From positions 2,046,001-2,110,000 of the forward strand of contig JACGCN010000005.1 in the NCBI GenBank assembly GCA_014905825.1: a stretch of 64,000 nt of DNA, given 5' to 3'. This document shows, one piece after another, positions 35,912 to 47,342 of the stretch (positions are counted from its first letter, which is position 1; each line of letters opens with the position of its first letter). The position numbers and the translations under genes are program-made. Source of the DNA: Lyophyllum atratum. Its lineage: Eukaryota; Basidiomycota; Agaricomycetes; Agaricales; Lyophyllaceae. The notes under the pieces are model-generated. The model did not search any database. It worked only from the letters and a program-made list of their open reading frames with translations, and had not been told where the DNA came from.

Positions 35912-37726
35912 AGCTGTTAACTTCTCAGCGCTTCCTTTCCCTTTCCTTGTGAAGAGATCCCAGCTGGAAGTTCCGAGATCTATTTATAGATTGAGGTTAT
36001 ACAAAGTCATTTGGGTGGAAAAGTTTTGGGAATTTTTGAAATCTATTTATAGAGGTACCCAAAAAATGAAGAAAACGCGTGACCTCACGTGACCTGCGTC
36101 GTCTGTACCATTGATTATGTAATGCTCTCTTTTCCCAGCCCTGTCGGAACACGCGCACTACCGTCGCAGAACCTGTTACTTTTCTAATGACTTCCTTACT
36201 TCGCAGTGACATATTTAGCAATAGTCTTTTACTCATCAGTGAGTATAAGACTTTCTTTCACTCTTCCCATGAGCATGAGTAATCACTCATTTAACGTAGT
36301 TGACGCTGCTGGCTTTGGTGCATACCCTACTCCGTGTTCCTCACTGCTTGTTTAACATATCCTGACTTCTCTCCTAGAATTTTTTCAAGCATATATATTT
36401 CATCACAAAATCTACCATTCACTTCGTCTTGGTCCAAGAAGCGCAGATGGTCGGTCATGGGATATCGTCACACCCATGTACGTCACTGACCAACCCTCCT
36501 TCATTAACTGTGCTTGCATCATGCGTCGCTCTCATGACTTAAGCGGCGCTAATTCACACTGCCAAATCCTATCTCAGATTGAAACCAACATCTCCCCTGT
36601 CCTTCTACTCTGCATTCTGAAGAATATGGAAAACTACCGTTGGACGCACTGCCTCAGCTCCTGACGGACCGCAGCTGTGGATGTGGATATTGTGTTCTAC
36701 GGAAGTGATGTGGTAGATACGAGGCCCAGCAAAGATCGAAAAACCCTGGACAATCCAAAAGGACAACTCGTGGTTCCCCTTCCTAGCATGGTGGTGCGAG
36801 AGTTTGTGCTCCGGCCTTATGAGTAGGTATTTTGATATCCCATTCTCAACAGCTCCCATCAATAACTATGCAGTATGACTCCCAATTTTGTCCACAGGGA
36901 TCCCCTTTGGACAATGGAAACTACTGGATGATCTCCCGGAAGAAGACCTCTCGATGCACAGAGTCGTACCTTCCCCTTGTTACCCATTACCAACAGATCA
37001 AGCCTGGCCTGATGGTGTACAGAGTGCACCCCCGACTCTAACCCGCAACAACTCCCCAACCCTACAAAAAAGTTCTTGTTGTCATACAGCGCGTACGGCG
37101 GTGAGTCGATCATCCTATCATCACGAAGAAGAGACTGAAACACGGCCTGAAAGACAGCTACGGGTTACACTCAGAATCAGCAGACACTGAAGCTTCGATC
37201 ATCAATATTGGTGTTTACTTAATGAAACCTGGGGCCAACTTTGTTTCAACGGACGACATTCTATGGTCCAGATGAAAGCTCTCGCTTGTGATTGCCATTC
37301 CTGTCATCCTTGTGCACTCGCGACGCGATGCTGGTAACAACAAAGACTATGACATGTAAGGCACAGGGCCGGGAGCGGTTATAGAGTATGGGGTATCCAG
37401 GCAGAGCTTGGCGACAAAATTGAATGTATCGTCAAAGGCAGGGGTGGCATTTGGCACTGGATATTCATCATGGAGTCGGATGGACCCTGATGTCGGATTC
37501 AGCTAAACTGTGAAGGGGAATCCGGAAGTTTTCAGGGATGCGTCGAACATTGTCACCAATGTGAAATACAAGGCAATTCATAGTCTTTGCCGCTGCTCAC
37601 ACTCTACCCTTGAACTCACGTCAGCCCACTTTCCAGTACGATTTCGAGGTCCATCTCGAGTACAACACCTTCCTACGTTGCCAGTGGCATTCGTGTTTGA
37701 CTGCTGCACACGAACCATTCAATATT
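35912..37726. other. Unassigned cargo region
   Basis: Plus-strand fragments such as DIVFYGSDVVDTRPSKDRKT, VVPLPSMVVREFVLRPYE (36,680-36,835) and IPFGQWKLLDDLPEEDLSM (36,900-36,960) look protein-like but lie in several frames with stops. They may be one more decayed captured gene that I cannot name. The stretch 35,930-36,450 is AT-rich and shows no ORF of note. Confidence 0.35.
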
Positions 37727-37734
37727 CATGAGTT

Positions 37735-38357
37735 TAGTGTTGTGCAGGGTCTGGCTTGGAAGCCTTGAAGCCCGGAAGCCCGCCCTACTTTGGGCCGAGC
37801 CGAGCCGGCCTTTGGTTGGGCTTTCCAGGGCCCAAGGCTCGGCTTCGTCTTTTCATGAGCCTCCCCAAGCCCTCAAGCCCGGCCCACCGTCGACGAGAAG
37901 ATACACACCTCTTATTGGCCTTTTCCATCAAGTTACTTTGTTCCCGGAAGCAAGATCAATCAACGACCTTGCATATCAACCAAGGTAAGTGCACCTGAGT
38001 CGGACTGATCTCACGCTATACTTACTGTATGAAAATCCCACGGTAAGCACTGAGTCTGAGGATGAGGACGTACCCTTGTGAGATGATCCGGGTGCGCAGG
38101 ACGGTTTAGATATGATTCTGGGTGATGATGTTGAGGAAGACCTTTGGTTGTGAGTCAAATCATTGAATTTTTGCGGTACAAATTTGAAGAAAATCAAGGT
38201 CCCTGTTGCGCTCAGAAGCCCGGGCTTGAGCCCTGCTAGCCCCAAGCCCAGCCTGACTGAGGGCTCAGGGCTCGGCCCAACATAGTGATAAGCCTCGACC
38301 CTCGAAAGCCCGACCCAAGCCGGGGTTTTTGAGCCGAGCCGAGCCCACACAACCCTA
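37735..38357. mobile_element. hAT-like MITE, 623 bp, with 8-bp target duplication
   Basis: Flanked on both sides by CATGAGTT (37,727-37,734 and 38,358-38,365). The left end reads TAGTGTTGTGCAGGGTCTGG and the right end, reverse-complemented, TAGGGTTGTGTGGGCTCGGC, a good inverted repeat. Subterminal regions are full of GGGCTCGGC/GCCGAGCCC-type words. An 8-bp duplication and ends of this kind fit non-autonomous hAT elements. The ORFs inside (for example 37,728-37,988) are by-products of the repeats. It is nested in the 17.7-kb element. Confidence 0.85.
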
Positions 38358-38365
38358 CATGAGTT

Positions 38366-40690
38366 CCATTCCTCTGTCTTCCGACCTTACGCCAACGCCG
38401 CGACCACCAGACCCTGACCACGGCACATGAAGTGCATGTGTTGCGGGGCACACATTATCGCTTCACCCTGCTGCCACGGCCCTGGAGAGCACTTGTCCAA
38501 AGGTGCCAGCGGTCGCTGGAAGGCTCCTCACAGAGCTTCCTTCTGCTATGCCTTCAATGGCTCTATGTCATGCGCGAGTTGACTCCGCGTTTCTAAAGAA
38601 CCTGTCCGTCCTGAGGACCGAACTGTGAGGCGGCACTAGGCGAACAGGCGCGAGGGCACTTATATTCTTTTTACCAGACAACGCCTATGCTTTTTCCTTT
38701 TCGAGAGTAGTCACGAGTCACGTCACACTTAGCTACAAGTAGGATTACGCTACATGTGAGAAATCTATCATCTTTACACCAATAGCCTTTACTTGAGTTT
38801 TAACTCGAGTTTGTGGGCTTCCGTGTGTTCAGACCCTACTCTCAGAAGACTCGAGATATCGAATCGAACCTATCCTACCTCCCTATAGAAGCTCACTCGA
38901 GGCCTTTCCCGAGAGAGAAGGTCTGTTAACTCGCGGCCTTTCCCGGGTGACCAGGCCGCTGTTCTATCAGGAGGGTACGTAGTCCCTATTCTGCTATCTC
39001 AGGTCGATACACCTTTATTCTCACTACGAGCTCGCCGGGACCCCTTCGTTGGTCGATCAACCCACTCGGAACCCCGTCAATCATAGAAACAGGTTCCACA
39101 CGAACTGCCACCGCACTGCTCGTCAGCGGGCTCGTCCACTTCGACGGCTGTCTGAACTTGGCACTGGCCCTGCGCCTGGTATTTCTGGCCTCGTGGCAGG
39201 TGCTATCATATGGATCTATCTAAGTAAACGGAGGTGTCAAGGCCCTCTTTAAGTGGGTCGACGTCTTCATCTTCCTCTATTGCCCAATCATATCCAGTGT
39301 AATGGCAGCCCGTTTACACCTACGAGGGGTCCCTTCATGGAAATCATTCCTGGGTCCCATCCTCGCAAGACGAGAAGTCGTTTTGCGGCCTCCGTCAGAC
39401 TTATGTATTTCGCGCCAAGTTCGCTCTGAAATAAGAGCAAACAATGGCTTTGAGGAAAGGAAATATTCTGTTGAGATGTCCATGACAATACAAAAGCTTG
39501 AGTCGGACGGATTTCACATGTCTATTTGATGAAGTCAATTCATGAAGTCATCTCCAGTTCACAACATTGGCTGAACTTAACCACACACCATTGGATGAGT
39601 TACAACAAATGATTGTTTTGGGGTAGATTTGGCTCGATTGACTACCGTTTGGCTTGAATAGGCTCAATTCCGCCGCCCGACCGACTTTTCACTGGGCTTG
39701 AAGCTTGAAGCCCCCAGATCTAGATCTCGGTCACGCCATGCTCGCAATGGCCCATACTCGCACGTAAATGAATGACGTCACCTCACCACACCGATGATTT
39801 TTCATATTTGTATCCTCTTGAATCAGCACCTTCTGTTTTGGGAGTGTCACGGCGGGCGGCAAGACAAGCTGGTTGAATCATACACAATACCATACAAGGT
39901 GGTCTACGTGCAGTAAATAGATTCAAGGAGTTTTGACCGAGGAGGTTCGAGAGAAGGGGCGGCAATTGGTACCTGGTACCTGGGTACTGGTAGGTGCAGC
40001 GACATTTGACTGTGGATCACTTGTAGATGGCTGGACTGGTGGGGACTGGATGTGGATGTCCATGTCTGACACATCCGCGCGCCAGAGGGAGAGGCCAAGG
40101 CCATTAGCAGTGCCAGGTGGGAGCGTGGGAGGGCAGTGCCGGTGGGAGAAGTGCCGGTGGGAGCCAGTGCCGGTGGGAGCACAGTCGGTGCGAGCAGTAG
40201 CGCCGGTGACAGTGACAGTCGTCTCGAAGAGGTAGAGGTAGAGGCGCTGCATTGGCGTTAGGGAACGTTGTTGTATCCTTGACTGAAATTCTGTGGCTCT
40301 GTCTCCGTAAGTCACATGATCACCCTAAAGTCGACTCTGGGCAAAGGATCGTCTGTACACAACCCGGGGGGGCTACAGCTAAGCTCCAAATAGTGATCAA
40401 TCATGGATATGAGACCCATATTACTCTTTTTAAGCACTCATGTCGTACGTCCCATGAGTATGAATGACCTTTAGAAAGGGATTTCCGGAGGTGCAATAGT
40501 CACATGACTGTATGGCAGCAGGCGGCAACGACAGAGGAAGCATTCACATTCCCGAGGATTGCATCAGCACAAGGTGTGTACAGAGGTCCTCGCTCGGGTT
40601 TCCTTGCTCGGGTTTGTTGTCCTTGAGAGCATCAAGTAGGAATGAGGTCGCAAGTTGGGTCACGGTTGGATCATGTGTTGAGACCAATGA
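38366..40690. other. Cargo region without a supported gene
   Basis: No coherent gene. Two near-repeats of a CTCGmGGCCTTTCCCGrG word at about 38,896 and 38,934 and the downstream reading hint at an old retroelement piece, not proven. A separate GC-rich repeat at 40,128-40,200 is listed on its own. Confidence 0.35.
40128..40200. repeat. Short tandem repeat, about 16-bp unit
   Basis: Three good copies and one poor copy of AGTGCCGGTGGGAG plus two variable bases. No gene context; it makes an ORF on each strand that is not believed to be coding. Confidence 0.7.
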
Positions 40691-40699
40691 AAAGATATC

Positions 40700-42370
40700 A
40701 ACAACCTAAGGGCAATAGATATACCGTAAGACGAACATTCGCGGCTTATGTGCAAGGGCGAAATAACATACCGCCCAACCAACATCGACCAGTGGCCGGA
40801 CTGACGGACTGACTCGTTGTTGGCAAGGGCACCATATCCAGAACGGGATCTGCGCAATGCTAGCGACAGTACTGCACTTCGCCTTAACATAATAGGCATC
40901 TGTGTCCCACCGGAACTTGTTTGTAAGTTTGAGGGTCTTCGTCTCCGTGAACACGACGAAGGTCGCAGAGAAGTCAAAGTCGTCCGTGGAGAGCGCGTCG
41001 GTCGCTTGGCTCGGAGGGGAGGGTGTATTCGAGGGAGGAGTCGACTGGGGAGATTTTGGTGGAGTAGAGGGGACGAGCTCGAGTGTCTGTGTTCGAGTGT
41101 CTGTGTCTGAAGTCATGGTTAGAATTTAATTGTACTTTAGGATGTAAGACGGTGATGACAAACCTCGTCTTTCTCTTTCGCCTTCTTGAAGGTGGAATCA
41201 ATGTCACCCTCAGGTTTCCATACACGGGGAACACCCTGGTCGTCATAGCGGAACGTTCGTCAGAGTGTGCATGGCAGCTTTCCGAGGATGATAGGGTCTG
41301 CGTCTGCCGTCTATTCGTAAATCTTGGCACGCAAGGAGGAGAGACAAGATCGTTTCCAGAGATGCGAGTCCATGCAGAAGCGACACCATCGGGGGAGGGC
41401 GGTGAAAGCGAGATCGAAGTAGTCGGACACAATTGGCGGTCTTGGTCGGTGGGTTTAGCGAGACTTTTCCCAGATTTGGTTGAGGTCTGCCGTGAGGGTG
41501 GCTTGGAGATTGGCCGAGGGCGTCTGGCCGATGTGGTCACGAATCACGAAGAAGTGTGCCGGCCGTGAATTCTAATGGACAGAGTGGGGTTCAGCTCATG
41601 CTAAGGGGAGAGGGAGCTCCATATACCCGTTTTGTCTGTCTTCTTTCCAAATAGCCCGAGGTTGACTTTGACTTCGAAGACAGTTTCAGAAGTTCCATGT
41701 TTGCGTGAAAAATCCAAATCGGATGGCAGGTATCAGGATCTGAATGATATAAATAAGGGTCACGCATAAGTACCTGGTCCTCCTCGCCGCGTTCGTGAAC
41801 GTTGGTTCCCTCGGCATCCATGACCATGACTTCATATCTTTCCCGCGAGACATCCAGATACCTGACTTCCGGTTAATTATGACATTCAGGGCCTTATTCA
41901 GGGTACAAGGCCCACCTTTAGTGGTCTGCTTCTGTCTCGTCTCGTCCATCATGCTCTCGTCCGTCCATGACGTCGAAGGTCGTTCCAAAACGCCTATTGA
42001 GTAATGTACCTGCCACAATGACTGAAAACCGTGATTATGGACAGGTTTCAACACCCTACTACTTCCCATAGATTGTGAACCGAATACAGCGCGACATTGT
42101 ACTCGAATCCACCTCCCGAAGGCCCCACCAGTCGATCTGAGTGCCCAGGTCGGGCCTAACCATAACAGCATGTCAGTACAACAGCAATGACAGGAACACT
42201 TGGACACTTGCCTGGGCAAGGAATCTCTAGGATCAAGCACAGCGCGCGCGCTAATCATTGAATTAAATCGAATCGAAACGTACAAAGATAATCCGAACAG
42301 TGTCGGGTCGGGTAACTGGATTGTGGAAACTGTAAGCTGGCATCAAGGGCATGGAAGTTGAAAAAGCAAC
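40700..42370 (-). pseudogene. SEY1: Captured SEY1 (RHD3/atlastin-type GTPase) remnant
   Basis: On the minus strand, blocks of the ER-fusion GTPase Sey1 appear in order but in changing frames: LGTQIDWWGL, GFEYNVA, VFGSQSMGSS (P-loop region; the usual GKS is lost), DESMMDETRQKQTTKG, GIWMSRGKDM, VMVMDAEGTNVHERGEEDQ (GTPase switch region), ANMELLK with [42 protein letters not shown], and FRWDTDAYYVKAKCSTVAS with IAQIP before the membrane part, which is missing. Intron-like stretches with GT and AG ends are kept (for example after TTKG), so the copy came from DNA rather than a spliced transcript. Parts of the middle are deleted. Sey1 shapes the tubular ER; this copy is dead. Confidence 0.8.
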
Positions 42371-42649
42371 GTTACTCCGCTGAGGAAAGCCTGGATAGAA
42401 AGCAGAGGGTGAGTGTCTTCATCTTAGTAGTAGTAGCGCCGGCGAGTCTGTCTTCAACAAATCTCTGCTCGAGAGTCACGTGACCTTACCAAAGATATGA
42501 TCTGACCAAAAACTCTCTCCACAAGCTGGGGGGCCTATGGCTAAGCTCAAACAACTCTCAAAACATGTATTTATCATCTATATAAACCTTTTAAAGCCAT
42601 AAACATATACGTCCCCACAAGGATTAAACATTACTGTCCACCTTGCAAG

Positions 42650-45085
42650 TCACTGACGCCGCTGTCGACTCCTGCCCCTGCGTCTCCTATTGTCATCCTC
42701 GATTTCATTCTGTAACGCTGCCAGTGCAATATGTTTGTCTTGGCTTAACCGACGCTTCTTGATCGGAGGCATTGACAAGGGCGATGACGGGCATGGCGGC
42801 GATGACGAGCGTGGCAAAGAGGGAGGTGGAGGTGGTGAGGAGGAAGGCGGTAGTTCTATGGATAATGATTCGGATGGAGTCCTGTTGGATCGCCATTCCT
42901 GTACCTGAACTTTAAGTAATGCCAGTTTGGTCCGCTGCGCGTTCGACATTGGCTGTTTCCGGTGTCCGCGTTTGTCGAGACCTGCCTTGATGCGCGCAAT
43001 ACCGACTAGCTCACGAACTGCATGGTGAGATGCAATTCCAGGGTCGCCACGTACCGCAGAGAGTCTGAGTGGTGGTGGAACGTGTTAAGCATAAACCAAA
43101 GATGTAAGTAAGTAAGCTGTGAACTCACAGTTTACGGCCATGATTGTCGCGAACAACACGACCATTACCACAGTACTCAAGGGGTCCAATGGCGACACTA
43201 CATGTTTCCTCCACGATCGTCTTGAACAGCAGTTTAGTGCGATCAGCTCCAATCACTGGTTCAATTTCAGTGCTTGTCCTACATAAACTTAGTTACAGAC
43301 ACTTAAAGTCCTTAAAATTGACCAACTCACATTTTCTGCGATGATGATGTCGCACGGGAATTTACGGGATACATGTCCGTGACAGACCAGACCTGTTTTC
43401 TCATCTTGAATGCATATGTTGGTCGTAAGCACTTCAACTGGCTATCTGGAAGCAATGCTGTGTAATGCTTGGGCTTCAGAAACGTTTTGAGTTCCTGAAG
43501 TACTATAATCAATGAGTGAGCCGGAGAGAGCATTGTACATGCAAGAAAACAAGTACTGGATTTCTTGCCGAAGTATGATGACAAGGGATCGGTCGGAAGA
43601 CTGGTGTCACCCTTCATCAGCTGCACCCAAACTTCCTTTCCAAAAATGAGTCGCCCCAGAGGAGGAGGTGATTTCCGATTGAGCGCAGCCACAATGTACT
43701 CGGGTTCGAAGGGGTCGTAAAGTGGTACTCTGTTCCGAAACCAGAGCTTATCCTTCCCACCGAGCTCCTGAAGCTTAAGCTGATAAAAATGAACATCAGT
43801 AGAAGGCCATACAATTTGTTATTGGCTTACTTGATACTCATCGACAAGGACACCAAGTCGAGCTGGCATCTGCACACGATCCTTCGCGTATACATGAAGC
43901 CAATTTTTGTACTTCAAGCGTTGCTCTTTTGTAGGAGCCAGCAGGCCTTTGACCATACAGGGCCTCAGAAGTGATCTAAGGAATGCGTCGTCAGGAATGT
44001 GATAGATTAGAATGTCATAGAATCATACTGAAGCTTAGTATGTGAGCGATGTGCAAAGCACCAAAATGCCTCACACAGCCTCGCACTTCTTGACGGCGAG
44101 TCGAAAACCTCTGCCTCGGTTAAGAAGGGTGATAGCCCTACAATGGTACCCACTGGTCAATAGCTGCAGCCGAAATATGGAAAAAGACACTCACCAGCAT
44201 CAAAAAAAAGTTCCGAAGCTGTATAGACCCCAATACCGCTCCATACGTCTTGAGTGTTACGTACCGCTTTAAGAGCAAGGCCGGTCCTGGGCGCGTCCGA
44301 TCGGCCTTTGATCCACTTCACGACACCTTCTAAAAAGGCAGAGTAGTCATAATATGCATCCGGGGGTGTGATTGGGAGCTTCGCTTTTGTTGTCGTCCAG
44401 ATTGGCTAGTGCATGAGATTAGAGACTGAGCGATATGACGGGGTGGAGACACGAACGAACGTACTTGAAATACCATATCGATAGTGACAAAGGCGATTAT
44501 GAAGTCGCCAAATTCCAGTGCCAGCCCGACACGAAATCCGCGTTCCTGTTATGTCCTGTTATGTAAATACCTATGAGGATGGATACAAGGCACAAAAACG
44601 AACCGATTTATCGATGCCACAAACAGATGTGTACCACACATTTCGGGGGTAAATTTGGACTGATGTATGTGTCAGATAAGAGAACTAGCAAAAGATTCAT
44701 GTGAACACAACGGGTAATAAAACCAATTCAGACTTACCTTAAGAAACAGTTTACCCAGATCTAAAATGACGGCCCTGCCAGTCATGGTGATGTCTTTCAA
44801 AGACAGTGTGTTGATTGAAGGGGGATTTGGATTTTTCCGGGTTTTCTTCCATGTGGGGGGCCACAGGGAGGTCTGAGCACCACTAGTTCCACGAATGACA
44901 TCACAAGTCGCGTCCAGACGATAGACATGTCCATCAGAAGCATTGGAAGAGTTGGCTGCCTCAGTTTTGGAGCCATCAGCCCAGAGAGCAATTAAAGCAA
45001 GAGGAGTCTTGAGCTTCCAGTGCTCATACCACCAGAGAAGCACCAGATAATGGGCCACACATTCTCGATACTGATACTCGGGCAT
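42650..45085 (-). CDS. Intact nine-exon gene, 646-aa protein of unknown family
   Basis: Exons (minus): 44,738-45,085; 44,604-44,684; 44,465-44,545; 44,195-44,405; 44,077-44,137; 43,831-43,975; 43,331-43,779; 43,129-43,278; 42,650-43,064. All splice sites are GT-AG and the exons sum to 1,941 bases, exactly 647 codons with stop. Blocks: MPEYQYRECVAHYLVLLWWY, ALIALWADGSKTEAANSS, RLDATCDVIRGTSGAQTSLW, VWYTSVCGIDKSERGFRVGL, ALEFGDFIIAFVTIDMVFQ, LKYKNWLHVYAKDRVQMPAR, GKDKLWFRNRVPLYDPFEPE, VAIGPLEYCGNGRVVRDNHG. The C-terminus is Pro/Ser-rich, then basic (PPIKKRRLSQD, RRRRGRSRQRR), suggesting nuclear location. I do not recognise the family. No signal peptide or clear membrane helix. It lies inside the transposon among decayed genes, so its intact frame implies recent arrival or selection. 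Confidence 0.8.
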
Positions 45086-45849
45086 GGTGACAATAGCTAC
45101 AACAAGTTGTTTGCTGGCAGGAAACCGATCGGGAGGCGTGTTATTTGTATCTGTTTACTATTTCCCGTGTTCACCTTCTGATTTCGTCCCATCCTCCCCG
45201 CTCCTCACCCTGATGGGACGGTCAATGTTAGTATCTTAAATGAGTTATATAGGCTATATGTATATTCCCTGAGAGTTGTGGACCTTAGCTGTTGGCCCCC
45301 CGGTTTCTAGAGACGGTTCTTTGACCATAGTCGGCACATTTATCACCCTCCGCCTCATGCACCTGCACATCCTTTCCCCCCCTCATATCCTCAGATCGCT
45401 CCGAGTTCCATGAGTCCTAATTAAGTCTAATAGCTAATAGCGATGCTCATGTGTACGAAAATACCCACCCCCTCCCTGCATGAGCACAATCCGGCCAACC
45501 AATTGTGTTCCCCCCTCTCTAGCCCTCTCTCTCTCAGGTTGTGTTCCTCAGGGGGAGATTTGCGCCAGCCATCCAATCCATCGGATTGCACAAAGGCGAC
45601 TCCACGTGGGCGTTGGAGCGAAGAGATGAGGATATCCCATTGATCTATACACACCGTTAAAATATGTCATCCGAACCATGCATTCTGTTACTTACTGGCT
45701 TGTTACTGGCTTGGGGTCAATGAGCGCGATCGAGCGAATGCACGATCGGGTAGTGTTCGATGGCTGAGAAGGTAGAGGAGTGTGTGGGACCGGACCGGGG
45801 AGGGGGGAGATGCAAGAGGTCCAGAGTAGGAGATGCGAGGTCCAGAGTA

Positions 45850-46440
45850 GCGGAGGTGGGCGAGGAACAGAAAACAGAAAATAGGCTTGCCCATCGTGGT
45901 CTTGGTGTGCAGCGACTTGACTTGAGTTCTGTCTGCCAGTGTTTTTTGAGCAGGGAAACAGCGAAGTCAATGCCTGGCAAAGTAGTTAAGTCCGCCTATC
46001 TCGGAAAAATGTGCAGAAAAATACGCACTCAACATACCGTTTCCAAGGACCTGGTCGTCGTTCATTCTGGACGTGGCCGACAGCAACACCCAAGCAGAGA
46101 ACCATCTTGAGCTAGGTCGAACCGACCTCAGTCAGCTTGTTGAGCATAAGACGACTCGGCTGAAGGCGCACCCCGTGCACTTCTTCAAGTCATCAACAGA
46201 CATGTACTCGAGTTGGAGGAGGGGGACATCGGGAGTCTAGTTTTAGAATTAAATGGAGTCTAAAACTATTCAGCCCGAACAAATGAATGCCGAGGACGCA
46301 CTTGACGGTCGTGTTTTTAGGACCGAGATCTGAAGTTCGATGGTCTCCACGAAGTTGCGCTTTTTCTCGCCGTTGGCATCAGCGAGCAGCTCTTTGACGG
46401 AGTCCCGCACATTTGACACTGAGAGTTTGCTGGAACTGCA
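45850..46440 (-). pseudogene. RPL10A: Captured RPL10A (ribosomal protein uL1) remnant
   Basis: Minus-strand reading shows KLSVSNVRDSVKELLADANG and EKKRNFVETIELQI, the start of cytosolic ribosomal protein uL1/L10A. TVK follows directly although the residues between should be longer. Then LEYMSVDDLKK, VLCLGVAVGHV, FAVSLLKKHWQ and a C-terminal piece resembling the usual MGKP ending in another frame. Large internal parts are missing and frames change, so this is a dead fragment. It lies 360 bases inside the right end of the transposon. Conserved ribosomal genes are normally single-locus essentials, so this is an extra, captured copy (inference). Confidence 0.75.
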
Positions 46441-46788
46441 TTTACATCGTCAATGGGCCTGTCCAGACAATTATCCTATGGGCGTCGTACGTACTTATCG
46501 ATAATACCGGAGAAACGACTGTTATGCGAGGGGGAGCGCGTGAATTGGGTACACATACCATATTATCTGCCAGGAGCAGAGCAGTGAAGGCCTCCAGCCC
46601 ATATATCCGCCATGACCTAAGACCTGTTAGCCGTCCACCAGTGTTTAATAATAATCGTTCCAAGCTGGGTAGTAACCGACTGAGCTGAGGAGGACCAGGG
46701 TCGTGACCCAGGTGGCAACCAGGGTCAGGACCAGGGTCCTTGATTCCGTTGACTGATTGTATTAGGAATGGATGTCAACCCTAACCCA

Positions 46789-46804
46789 CAATTTATGACA
46801 AAAT
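46789..46804 (-). repeat. Right terminal inverted repeat
   Basis: CAATTTATGACAAAAT, reverse complement ATTTTGTCATAAATTG. The subterminal palindrome GGGTCGTGACCC lies at 46,698-46,709 and a related GGTCAGGACC at 46,723-46,732, at distances like those on the left side. Confidence 0.65.
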
Positions 46805-47140
46805 TAGCCGGTGAGCTGCCTCCGAGTGTCCACCGTGAATGGCGTACGGGAAGTGGGAATTGATAAGTTCGGAGTTGATGGTGGGAATCGATGGTTGTGA
46901 GGTGGTCGTCAGCCTGTATCCTTCAGCGTCAAGTACTGAGGCGTATAGTGTATAGCCACGTCTTAAGAACCACTGACGCATATAATCCGAATTGAAGATA
47001 GCTGTCCGCTTTTCAATATCGGCGTCATCGCGATGATTTTTCAACTCTTGTTGTATCGTTGACTTAAAATTATCAAAAAGTTAGAAGAGCTCCTACGACA
47101 CATGAAAAGAGTTTTTGGTTACTTCATTGAGTTCATCCAT
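46805..47140 (-). pseudogene. FDFD kinase-like gene 1, 5' part
   Basis: First exon MDELNE (ATG 47,138-47,140), an intron, then STIQQELKNHRDDADIEKR and AIFNSDYMRQWFLRRGYTLY, closely matching gene 2 (MDEPTE / SQSEIQKELKARRDDANIEK). The coding frame runs into the transposon end at HSEAAHRL (CTA|ATTTTGTC). This is the missing front half of the gene piece at 27,882-29,087. Confidence 0.85.
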
Positions 47141-47342
47141 GTTTTCCGTTTGGTGAATAGGATAGTAGCTCCAAGGCCTTAAGTCGCTCCGAACGTATTG
47201 GAGGAATTCGAACGAACACCAAACGAACGCAAGGTTGTGTGGCGGTCACGTTTGTAGCGGCATTTCGAATTGCGAACCTACTGTAATTGTACATACATAG
47301 TATAGGTTACTACTAGTTACAAGCATACTCGGGTACATGTAA

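Larger units (their letters stand above)
29088..46804. mobile_element. 17.7-kb Plavaka-type transposon with cargo
   Basis: Boundaries come from the split kinase gene: the left flank ends ...GGGGGTA (29,087), the right flank begins TAGCCGG (46,805). Both show TA, taken as a 2-bp target duplication. Deleting the element plus one TA joins minus-strand codons as HSEAAHRL-PPLVAYQ, in register with the two sister kinases. The ends share ATTTTGTCnnAAATTs as an inverted repeat (13 of 16 bases), and each has GGGTCRTGACCC about 80-100 bases inside. Contents: transposase (plus), DUF6698-like, acidic and 646-aa genes (minus), SEY1 and RPL10A remnants (minus), and a nested MITE. Whether all cargo arrived with one transposition or by nested insertions cannot be told by eye. 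Confidence 0.75.

Noticed and set aside
37728..38451. ORFs rich in Ala/Gly/Pro/Leu on both strands
   Set aside because: They arise from GGGCTCGGC-type repeats of the MITE.
38366..39300. Possible LTR retroelement
   Set aside because: No LTR pair, primer site, or reverse transcriptase or integrase motif was found.
40706..41540. First read as hypothetical Pro/Ser-rich proteins
   Set aside because: Reading all three frames together shows ordered SEY1 blocks, so these ORFs are pieces of a pseudogene.
44604..44684. Alternative second exon of the 646-aa gene starting at 44,659 (reads SKFTPEMCGTHLF)
   Set aside because: It leaves the next exon out of frame; the 81-base exon gives a coherent frame and an exact total.
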